In this document: one piece after another, positions 58,236 through 64,000 of the stretch
How the letters are laid out: each line of letters starts with the position of its first letter
Numbering within the stretch: position 1 is the first letter of the stretch
Source: Yoonia sp.
GTDB lineage: Bacteria; Pseudomonadota; Alphaproteobacteria; Rhodobacterales; Rhodobacteraceae
DNA length: 64,000 nucleotides
Assembly: GCF_018402175.1 (NCBI RefSeq)
Contig: NZ_JAGYJK010000011.1
Location: 186,001-250,000, forward strand
Direction of reading: 5' to 3'
Made by a program: the position numbers and the translations under genes
The notes under the pieces: model-generated
Databases searched by the model: none
What the model was told of the DNA's origin: nothing
The model's input: only the letters and a program-made list of their open reading frames with translations

Positions 58236-59023
58236 TGCTGACCCTACGTTCCTTGCACGCGTCTTTGGGGCGCACCGCTGTACTGCACGGGATCACTGCA
58301 AGTGCCGCCGCCGGCCGGATCGTCGCGGTGATCGGGCCGAACGGGTCGGGCAAGACCACGCTGTTGCGCGCCATTTCCGGCGATGTCGCCTATGACGGGC
58401 GGATCGCGCTGGACGGGGATGATCTGGCCCGCCTCAAACCATGGGAATTGGCCGCGCGGCGCGGGGTGTTGCCGCAGGCCGCAACGCTGGCCTTTCCCTT
58501 CACCGTGGCCGAGGTCGTGCGCCTTGGGCTGACATCGGGCACGCAGGCCGACCGGTCCGACCTGATCGGGCGGGCCTTGGCCGAGGTTGATCTGACCGGC
58601 TTTTCCGGGCGGTATTATCAGGAATTGTCAGGCGGCCAGCAGGCGCGGGTGCAACTGGCCCGCGTGCGCGCGCAGGTCTGGGAGCCTGTCGTGGCGGGCC
58701 GCCCCCGCTGGCTGTTTCTGGACGAACCGGTGGCGGCACTGGATATCGCGCATCAGATCGGCGTGATGCGGGTGCTGCGCCGCTTTGCCGATGCGGGGGG
58801 CGGGGTGGTGATCGTGCTGCATGACCTGAACCTTGCCGCGATGGTGGCCGATGATATCTGGCTGATCCATGACGGGTTGCTGCTGGATGCCGGATCGCCC
58901 GCGCGGGTGATCGGCGGGCCTGCCCTGGCCGAGGCTTATGGCTGTCCCATCGTGGCCAACCGCTTGCCCGGCCCGCAGGCGACCTTTGTGCTGCCGCATG
59001 GGCTCTGGGCGGCGGCGGGATAA
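58235..59023 (+). CDS. hmuV: Heme ABC transporter ATP-binding protein HmuV
   Basis: 262 residues. Walker A GPNGSGKTT, Q-loop region GVLPQAATLAFPF, signature LSGGQQARVQLARVRAQ, Walker B WLFLDEPVAALD and H-loop VLHDLN. ATG overlaps the hmuU stop (TGATG). End of the plus-strand heme operon, seven bases from the convergent SH3 lipoprotein gene. Confidence 0.94.
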   Translation: MLTLRSLHASLGRTAVLHGITASAAAGRIVAVIGPNGSGKTTLLRAISGDVAYDGRIALDGDDLARLKPWELAARRGVLPQAATLAFPFTVAEVVRLGLTSGTQADRSDLIGRALAEVDLTGFSGRYYQELSGGQQARVQLARVRAQVWEPVVAGRPRWLFLDEPVAALDIAHQIGVMRVLRRFADAGGGVVIVLHDLNLAAMVADDIWLIHDGLLLDAGSPARVIGGPALAEAYGCPIVANRLPGPQATFVLPHGLWAAAG

Positions 59024-59030
59024 GCTGGCG

Positions 59031-59309
59031 CTAACGCCCTGTCAGGTAATCGGCCGAGACATAGCCCGTCACCCCCGGCGCATCGGCCAGCGTCACGCGG
59101 CACCAGCGTTGCCCCAATTCGGTCACGCACTCCTGCCGCGTCAAGGCGGTGCCATCGGGCAGGCCCATGATGACATTGAACGCCAGCCCCGGCCCTGCCC
59201 GCAGTTTCAGCAGATCATCAGGCCCCGCCCCTGTGACAACCGCATTGCCGCCAGTGCATCCGGCGATCATGAACAGGGCGATAACGGCAAGCGCATTTGT
59301 GCGGGGCAT
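59031..59309 (-). CDS. SH3-domain small lipoprotein
   Basis: 92 residues. Lipoprotein signal ALAVIALFMIAGCTGG with Cys18. The mature part is a bacterial SH3 domain: LLKLRAGPGLAFNVIMGLPDGTAL and GQRWCRVTLADAPGVTGYVSADYL. Such domains bind peptidoglycan or peptides. Cysteines in RQECVT and RWCRVT may pair. No operon partner. Confidence 0.8.
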   Translation of the reverse strand: MPRTNALAVIALFMIAGCTGGNAVVTGAGPDDLLKLRAGPGLAFNVIMGLPDGTALTRQECVTELGQRWCRVTLADAPGVTGYVSADYLTGR

Positions 59310-59388
59310 GATCTGACCTTTGTTGCGGGCGGTTGCGCCATTTATGGCACCCGCATCTGCACGGGTGAACCCCCAAAAGCCCGCCTGG

Positions 59389-60021
59389 TTACCAGCGCAG
59401 CACCCTTGGGCCGCAAATGGCACCGGCCAGCGCGACCGACAGGATCGCCGCCCCATAGGCGGGCAGCACGAAAAGCGCGGCATCCTGATCGCAATAAAAC
59501 GCATAGATGGCGGCCGACGCCCCGCCTGCCGCCAGCCCCGCCACTGCCCCCGCCAGCCGTGGGCGCAGCACCGCCCCTGTTGACAGCGACCACAGGATCG
59601 CCGCCAGAAACGGCAGGCCAAGCGCGGGCACGCTGGTCAGGCAGACCCAGAGGCTGGGGATCGCCACAGCCTCGACCAGCCCCGACAGCCCGCCGCGCTG
59701 CAACTGAAAGACAAAGGCTGCGACCAACATTCCCGCAAAGACCGCCAGCAGCGCCCAGCGCCTGCCCGCCATCACGCCCGGATGGGCCAAGGCAATAGCG
59801 ACGGCACCGGCCAGACCGGCCAGCAGCACAGGCAGGATCATTTTCAGCACGGCCAGCGACGCAAGCGCCGCCCCCAGATCGGCCCGCACCCCCCAAAAGG
59901 CGACAAAAGCCGCCACGCAGACCGCCAGCGCCACGGGCACCGACCGGACCAGCCTTTGCGCGATACCCGGTTGCGGCAACGTATCGGCGGCAAGCGCCGC
60001 GATGAGGTCGTCGGTGTTCAT
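59389..60021 (-). CDS. nrsF: NrsF-family (DUF1109) membrane anti-sigma factor
   Basis: 210 residues with six predicted membrane helices and a short cytoplasmic N-terminus (MNTDDLIAALAADTLPQP). Cysteines lie at 35, 127, 177 and 203. Cys127 and Cys177 have the 50-residue spacing I recall for the conserved pair of Caulobacter NrsF (remembered as positions 131 and 181, not checked). By family it holds the partner ECF sigma at the membrane and releases it on metal stress. It overlaps the sigma gene stop (ATGA). Confidence 0.85.
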   Translation of the reverse strand: MNTDDLIAALAADTLPQPGIAQRLVRSVPVALAVCVAAFVAFWGVRADLGAALASLAVLKMILPVLLAGLAGAVAIALAHPGVMAGRRWALLAVFAGMLVAAFVFQLQRGGLSGLVEAVAIPSLWVCLTSVPALGLPFLAAILWSLSTGAVLRPRLAGAVAGLAAGGASAAIYAFYCDQDAALFVLPAYGAAILSVALAGAICGPRVLRW

Positions 60022-60560
60022 TCGATCATCCTTTCGCGCAAGCGCGCCAGCGTCTGCAACGCGCGGTGCAGGGCCACGCGCACCGCCCCTTCGGTCATGC
60101 CCAGACGCGCCGCCGTCTCGGCCGTGGTTTCACCACGCAGACCAAAACCGCGCACGATATCGGCGGCCCGCGGATCAAGCGCGCCCAACAGCTTTTCCAT
60201 GTCGCGCCCTGCCAGCGGGTCAGGCCCCTGCGGTGCGGCCAGCGCATCTGCGAAATCGTCAATCGCCAGTTCGACGCGCCGGCCACGGGCGCGGAATGCA
60301 TCCACCACCTTGTGCCGCGCGATGGCATAAAGCCAGGGGCGCAGGGGCGCATCCTGCCGCCATGTATGGCGTTTGGTGTGGATCGCCAGCAGCACGTCCT
60401 GCAAGACATCCTCGCAGCTGTCCTGCCCCAGCCCGCCGCCCCGCGCCTGTACGACGCGGCGCAAAACAGGCGTGATCGCCTGCAACAATTGGCGGTAGGC
60501 CGCCGTATCGCCACCATTCGCTGCGCGCATCAGGTCATCCCAAGGGTCAATTATGTCCAA
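60018..60560 (-). CDS. sigF: ECF sigma factor, SigF-like, partner of NrsF
   Basis: About 180 residues. Region 2: DPWDDLMRAANGGDTAAYRQLLQAITPVLRRVV and DVLQDVLLAIHTKRHTWRQDAPLRPWLYAIARHKVVDAFR. Region 4: VRGFGLRGETTAETAARLGMTEGAVRVALHRALQTL. The start is unsure: TTG at 60560 gives the usual N-terminus, but its predicted promoter leaves only about seven bases of leader; the ATG at 60533 is the alternative. It faces bufA and probably drives both promoters. Confidence 0.88.
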   Translation of the reverse strand: MDIIDPWDDLMRAANGGDTAAYRQLLQAITPVLRRVVQARGGGLGQDSCEDVLQDVLLAIHTKRHTWRQDAPLRPWLYAIARHKVVDAFRARGRRVELAIDDFADALAAPQGPDPLAGRDMEKLLGALDPRAADIVRGFGLRGETTAETAARLGMTEGAVRVALHRALQTLARLRERMIE

Positions 60561-60573
60561 GTTCTGATCCCTG

Positions 60574-60599
60574 TTCGTCCCGCGTCGGGCAAATGTTAC
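60574..60599 (-). promoter_or_regulatory. Predicted SigF promoter for sigF-nrsF
   Basis: Minus strand GTAACA (60599-60594), 16 bases, CGAA (60577-60574). The same element with the same spacing appears on the plus strand before bufA, implying autoregulation. Confidence 0.65.
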
Positions 60600-60668
60600 A
60601 GCCACAACCCACGACTTGCCCAGAAACAAATGCGCTCGCCTTCAGCGGTTCACATGGGCGTGACCGGC

Positions 60669-60694
60669 GTAACACAAAGGCGCGGTGGCGCGAC
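60669..60694 (+). promoter_or_regulatory. Predicted SigF promoter for bufABCD
   Basis: Plus strand GTAACA (60669-60674), 16 bases, CGAC (60691-60694), 50 bases before the bufA ATG. It is close to the GTAACC-N16-CGAA element I recall for Caulobacter SigF (from memory). Confidence 0.65.
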
Positions 60695-60743
60695 CTGCTT
60701 TGCGGGACTGCACTGACGCAGCCCGCCACTAGGAGTGACCTTC

Positions 60744-61055
60744 ATGACGACCAAAACGCTTTCGCTTACTCTTGCCGCTTCGCTGGCTTCTGCGCTGACC
60801 CTGTCCGCCGGGCAGATGCATGCACAAGAGGCCACGATGGAAAAATGTTTCGGCATTTCGCTGGCCGGTGCCAATGATTGCGCCGCCGGTCCCGGCACCA
60901 CCTGCGCCGGCACATCCACCGTCGATTACCAGGGCAATGCCTGGACGCTGGTCGCCACCGGCACCTGCACCGAGATCGATCTGCCAGCCATGGCCGACGG
61001 CTCTGCGCGCATGGGTGCGCTGGAAGAACTGGACCGCGATCTGCCCCCTGCATGA
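60744..61055 (+). CDS. bufA: Bufferin precursor BufA (DUF2282 family metallophore peptide)
   Basis: 103 residues. Signal peptide [20 protein letters not shown] to about residue 28, then a core with four cysteines: Cys35, Cys46, Cys54 and Cys75, in the DUF2282 pattern KCFG...NDCAAG...CAG...GNAW...GTC. Bufferins are exported peptides whose core cysteines are oxidised to thiooxazoles by BufB and then bind copper. This one has an acidic extension (84-103) after the last cysteine. The ATG at 60744 follows AGGAG; a GTG three codons upstream is less likely. Confidence 0.88.
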   Translation: MTTKTLSLTLAASLASALTLSAGQMHAQEATMEKCFGISLAGANDCAAGPGTTCAGTSTVDYQGNAWTLVATGTCTEIDLPAMADGSARMGALEELDRDLPPA

Positions 61056-61067
61056 TCTGACCCCAAG

Positions 61068-61088
61068 GGGCGGGGGTATCCCCCGCCC
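61068..61088 (+). promoter_or_regulatory. Hairpin between bufA and bufB
   Basis: GGGCGGGGG, loop TAT, CCCCCGCCC, 12 bases after the bufA stop and 21 before bufB. No U-tract. Likely protects bufA mRNA or limits bufB, so that peptide exceeds enzyme. Confidence 0.6.
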
Positions 61089-61109
61089 TCTCTCCAAAAG
61101 GATTTTGCT

Positions 61110-61958
61110 ATGCCCGCACTTCCCCGCACGACCGGTCTGGGTTTCAAGCCACAGCATTTCACCGATATGATGGCCACCGACACCATCGGGTTCATCGAGG
61201 TCCATGCCGAGAATTACATGGGCGATGGCGGCGCGCCGCATGCGATGCTGGCGGCTTTGCATGACCGCCATGCCCTGTCGATCCACGGGGTCGGCCTGTC
61301 GATCGGCAGCGCGGGCGGGCTGGACCACGACCACCTTGCGCGGCTGCGCAAACTGATCGACCGCTACCAACCCGAAAGCTTTTCCGAACATCTGGCCTGG
61401 TCCAGCCATGGGGCGGCCTGGCTGAATGATCTTTTGCCCCTGCCCTATACGCCCGAGACTTTGGCCACGATCTGCGCCCATGTCGATCAGGTGCAAGATA
61501 CCTTGGGCCGCCGGATGCTGTTGGAAAATCCCGCGACCTATGTGACCTTTGCCAGTTCCACCCTGTCGGAAACCGATTTTTTGACCGAACTTGTCCAGCG
61601 CACGGGCTGTGGGCTGCTGCTCGATATCAACAATGTCTTTGTCTCTGCCACCAACCACCGGTTCGATGCCCGTGCCTATCTGGCCGATTTCCCGCTGTTT
61701 GCTGTGGGTGAAATCCATCTGGCGGGGCATGACACCGAAGATTTGCCATCCGGTCCGCTGCTGATCGACAGCCATGGCGCGCCGGTGGCGGACCCTGTCT
61801 GGGCGCTTTATACGCAGGTGCTGGCGCGCACCGGTCCTTTGCCCACGCTGATCGAATGGGACACTGATGTGCCCGATTTCGCCACCCTGCTGGCCGAGGC
61901 TGCCCGCGCAAACGCCATCCTGCACGCCGCAGAAGGGCAGCAGACCGATGCAGCCTGA
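61110..61958 (+). CDS. bufB: BufB, DUF692 multinuclear non-heme iron oxidase
   Basis: 282 residues, TIM-barrel MNIO enzyme that modifies BufA cysteines. Candidate iron ligands are Glu34 (HAENY), His59 (SIHG), Glu93 and His94 (SEHLAW), Glu139 (LLENPATY), Asp172 and Asn174-175 (LDINNVF), His203 and His207 (EIHLAGH), and Glu249 with Asp251 ([10 protein letters not shown]). The family strings are complete, so the enzyme should be active. AAAAGG precedes the ATG. It overlaps bufC by 11 bases. Confidence 0.92.
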   Translation: MPALPRTTGLGFKPQHFTDMMATDTIGFIEVHAENYMGDGGAPHAMLAALHDRHALSIHGVGLSIGSAGGLDHDHLARLRKLIDRYQPESFSEHLAWSSHGAAWLNDLLPLPYTPETLATICAHVDQVQDTLGRRMLLENPATYVTFASSTLSETDFLTELVQRTGCGLLLDINNVFVSATNHRFDARAYLADFPLFAVGEIHLAGHDTEDLPSGPLLIDSHGAPVADPVWALYTQVLARTGPLPTLIEWDTDVPDFATLLAEAARANAILHAAEGQQTDAA

Positions 61959-62694
61959 CAGCCACGCTGCCCAGCAACAGGCGTTTGAAGCCGCGCTTTG
62001 GCAGCAAGACCCGCCCGCCGGGCTGCGCGCGCCGGTGATGGCAGAGGTCGCACAGCGGTTTGCCGTTTACCGCAACAATGTGCAGCACAGCCTGACCCGC
62101 GCGCTGGCGGCGCGGTTTGCGGTTGTGGAACAATTGGTCGGCCCCACGTTTTTTACCGCGATGGCGCGGGTCCATATCGCGCAAGACCCACCGCAAAGCC
62201 CGGTTTTGCTGGGCTGGGGTGCGACATTCGCGGATTTTCTGGATGGTTTCGCCCCGGTGGCGCATCTGCCGTTTCTGGGCGATGTGGCGCGGCTGGAATA
62301 TGCGCGCGGTCGGGCCTATCACGCCGCCGATGCGGCGCCGGTCGCAGCCGATGCGCTGGCCGTGGCGGACCCCGCGACGCTGCGGCTGGGTCTGCACCCG
62401 TCGGTGCAGCTGTTCACATCGCCGCACCCGGCGCTGCAAATCTGGCAAGCGCATCAGACAGGGGCCACCCGCCGCCCGCTGCGTGCCGGGCCCGACCATG
62501 CGCTGATCGGGCGCGCGCCGGATTTCAGCATCGTGACGGCCCCGCTGGACCAAGACACATATACCGTGCTGCGCGCTTTGGCGGCTGGCGACAGGCTGGG
62601 TGACGCCACAACCCATGCAGACCCGACCGCCGCCCTGACGCTGCTGTTGCGCCACGGGCTGATCACAACAATAGATACAGGAGTTTCCCCATGA
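61948..62694 (+). CDS. bufC: BufC, DUF2063 partner protein
   Basis: 248 residues. The N-terminal DUF2063 domain has [31 protein letters not shown] and [31 protein letters not shown], followed by a C-terminal beta-type domain that in this family resembles a RiPP recognition element. It should bind the BufA leader and present it to BufB. Overlaps both neighbours. Confidence 0.88.
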   Translation: MQPDSHAAQQQAFEAALWQQDPPAGLRAPVMAEVAQRFAVYRNNVQHSLTRALAARFAVVEQLVGPTFFTAMARVHIAQDPPQSPVLLGWGATFADFLDGFAPVAHLPFLGDVARLEYARGRAYHAADAAPVAADALAVADPATLRLGLHPSVQLFTSPHPALQIWQAHQTGATRRPLRAGPDHALIGRAPDFSIVTAPLDQDTYTVLRALAAGDRLGDATTHADPTAALTLLLRHGLITTIDTGVSP

Positions 62695-63164
62695 CCCCCA
62701 CCATAGACCTGCGCGACCGGATCGGGCAGATCAACAGGCTTGCCGATCATCTGCCCCATGATGTCGTGGCCTTGGCCGCGCGGATTTTTCCGGCGGTCGT
62801 GTTCTGGCAATCGGCGCGCACCAAGGTTGATGGGCTTACGATCAAGGATTCCACCTATTTCCTGTTCGAACAGGTCTATGCCCTGCCCCTGATCCCCCCC
62901 GCAATCGCCGCCCAGCTTGCGACAGTGGCCGAACATCTGCTGCCGGTCCTGCTGGTGCTTGGCCTGTTTGCGAGGGTTGGCGCGCTGGGGCTGCTGGGCA
63001 TGACAGCCGTGATCCAGATCTTCGTGTTTCCAGAGGCTTGGGTGACCCATGGGCTTTGGGCCACGGCGCTGCTGGTGGTACTGGCGCAAGGGCCGGGGCG
63101 GGTGTCGCTGGATCACTTGCTGGGGCTGGATCACAGCGGCACGCGGCACAAACGGCTGCCCTAA
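62691..63164 (+). CDS. bufD: BufD, DoxX-family membrane protein
   Basis: 157 residues, four membrane helices. [20 protein letters not shown] and [40 protein letters not shown] are DoxX-like. It usually closes bufferin operons; function unknown. Its ATG overlaps the bufC stop (ATGA). Confidence 0.88.
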   Translation: MTPTIDLRDRIGQINRLADHLPHDVVALAARIFPAVVFWQSARTKVDGLTIKDSTYFLFEQVYALPLIPPAIAAQLATVAEHLLPVLLVLGLFARVGALGLLGMTAVIQIFVFPEAWVTHGLWATALLVVLAQGPGRVSLDHLLGLDHSGTRHKRLP

Positions 63165-63308
63165 GGTCAAAGCCGCACCATGCGCCAAGGGATTGACAGA
63201 CAAGGATAGATAGCAGCTACGCTTGCAGCTGGACAACGGTCAGGGCGGGCGGCGGATAATGGCGATCAGGCAAAATAGTGCAGATCAGGCAAGGCCGCGC
63301 GCCGCGCC

Positions 63309-63911
63309 ATGACCAGTTATCTGCACGAAGACCGCCTGCAGGCCGTGCTGGCCGCGATCAGCGCCAGCGGCGCGCGGCGCGTGCTGGATCTGGGCTGCGG
63401 CGATGGCGATCTGTTCGTGCGGCTGGCCGCGATGCCCGCGCTTGACGATCTGGTCGGGATCGACATCTGCGCTGCCTCGCTTGACCGGCTACGCGCGCGA
63501 CTGGCGCGGATCACTGTGGCGGCGGGCAAGGTCGATGTGCGCCACGGATCAATGACCGACCCCGCGCGCGATCTGGCAGGCTATGATTGCGCGGTGCTGC
63601 TGGAAACCATCGAACATATCGACCCCGATCAATTGTCGCGGCTGGAACGCGCGCTGTTCACCGTGCTGCGCGCGCGCACAATCATCATCACGACCCCCAA
63701 TGCCGAATTCAACCCGCTGCTGGGCGTGCCGGCGCACCGGATGCGCCACCCCGACCACCGTTTCGAATGGGACCGCGCGCGGTTTCGCACATGGTGCGCG
63801 CGCGCGGCCAAGACGGCGGGCTATGCCGCCGTCTTTCACGATATTGCGGGCGCGCATCCCACCTTGGGCGGGGCCAGCCAGATGGCGGTTTTCACCCGGC
63901 CCGCGGGCTAG
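63309..63911 (+). CDS. Hen1-like RNA 3'-end 2'-O-methyltransferase, stand-alone
   Basis: 200 residues. SAM motif VLDLGCGDGDLFVRLA at 25-40. The Hen1 metal signature is E99-TI-E102-H103 (LLETIEHIDPDQL), followed by TTPNAEFN and RHPDHRFEWDRARF with the likely fourth ligand His150. Bacterial Hen1 methylates repaired RNA ends and normally has an N-terminal domain and a pnkp neighbour; neither is visible here. It may be a short solo form or have another RNA target. Confidence 0.75.
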   Translation: MTSYLHEDRLQAVLAAISASGARRVLDLGCGDGDLFVRLAAMPALDDLVGIDICAASLDRLRARLARITVAAGKVDVRHGSMTDPARDLAGYDCAVLLETIEHIDPDQLSRLERALFTVLRARTIIITTPNAEFNPLLGVPAHRMRHPDHRFEWDRARFRTWCARAAKTAGYAAVFHDIAGAHPTLGGASQMAVFTRPAG

Positions 63912-64000
63912 GCGAGGGCTGCGCGCACCGCGTCAGCCAGCGGCGTGGTCGGACGGCCCAGCAACCGACCCAAGGTGCCGGACGTATCGGCCAGCCAGCC
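63908..64000 (-). CDS. C-terminal end of an SDR/NmrA-type NAD(P)-binding protein (cut by window edge)
   Basis: Only the last 30 codons are visible: ADTSGTLGRLLGRPTTPLAD then AVRAALA and TAG. The RPTTPLADAVRAAL ending is typical of NmrA/QorB-like quinone reductases. Its stop overlaps the Hen1-like stop on the other strand. Confidence 0.7.
   Translation of the reverse strand, partial: GWLADTSGTLGRLLGRPTTPLADAVRAALA

Noticed and set aside
63193-63220. TTGACA as -35 of a promoter for the Hen1-like gene
   Set aside because: No acceptable -10 at 16-18 bases; reported spacing would be 12 or 19.
1-64000. tRNA, rRNA, CRISPR, transposase, integrase or phage genes
   Set aside because: None seen on either strand; operon continuity and even composition argue against a mobile island.

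Overview
The window looks like chromosome from an alphaproteobacterium of the Rhodobacteraceae/roseobacter type. It is GC-rich with dense, overlapping operons. The NADH dehydrogenase I cluster carries small accessory proteins (DUF5333- and DUF5337-like) that I associate with that family. The taxon call is inference from gene content. I saw no rRNA, tRNA, CRISPR array, insertion sequence or phage gene.

Layout: (1) 1-14104, minus strand: nuoA-nuoL (nuoL cut by the left edge) interspersed with eight accessory genes, including a sulfotransferase between nuoC and nuoD and a 40-codon membrane-peptide gene coupled on both sides. A promoter and a terminator-like hairpin precede nuoA, and an intrinsic terminator after nuoF and its coupled lipoprotein gene probably splits the cluster into two transcription units. 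(2) 14290-20984, minus: leucine/isovalerate degradation (liuA, small exported protein, liuB, liuD, liuE, liuC). (3) 21075-25743: gph divergent from glmU-glmS-alkD-like. (4) 25744-30390: lipoprotein, moaA, methyltransferase, M20 hydrolase, DUF1289 protein, dps, small unknown. (5) 30527-33549: pntAB. (6) 33655-38228: isoprenylcysteine methyltransferase-like protein, SDR-kynU, EamA exporter, flippase-like membrane protein. (7) 38539-41043: subtilase-like lipoprotein, outer-membrane-type protein, Tat-exported DUF3047-like protein. (8) 41231-44515: coupled SDR-SDR-FAD oxidoreductase-TVP38 operon. (9) 44518-50144, minus: peptide ABC importer. (10) 50348-59023: heme uptake, with hmuR-unknown-exbB-exbD-exbD-tonB divergent from hmuSTUV. 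(11) 59031-63164: SH3 lipoprotein, then a sigF-nrsF pair divergent from a bufABCD bufferin operon. (12) 63309-64000: Hen1-like RNA methyltransferase and the end of an SDR/NmrA-type gene.

The most notable system is the bufferin locus. A four-cysteine secreted DUF2282 peptide (BufA), its DUF692 multinuclear-iron oxidase (BufB), the DUF2063 partner (BufC) and a DoxX protein (BufD) face an ECF sigma factor and its membrane anti-sigma NrsF. Both divergent promoters carry the same GTAACA-N16-CGA element in opposite orientation, which suggests one metal-responsive autoregulated switch. Bufferins themselves are recently described copper-binding modified peptides; what is new here is the compact arrangement.

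Six genes (liuC, glmU, kynU, tonB, hmuR, hmuU) are broken by single-base indels. In each case restoring or removing one base gives a full-length protein of normal size, and kynU carries two compensating events. Because glmU is normally essential, residual sequencing error is more likely than gene decay. These genes are reported as CDS with the frameshift noted.
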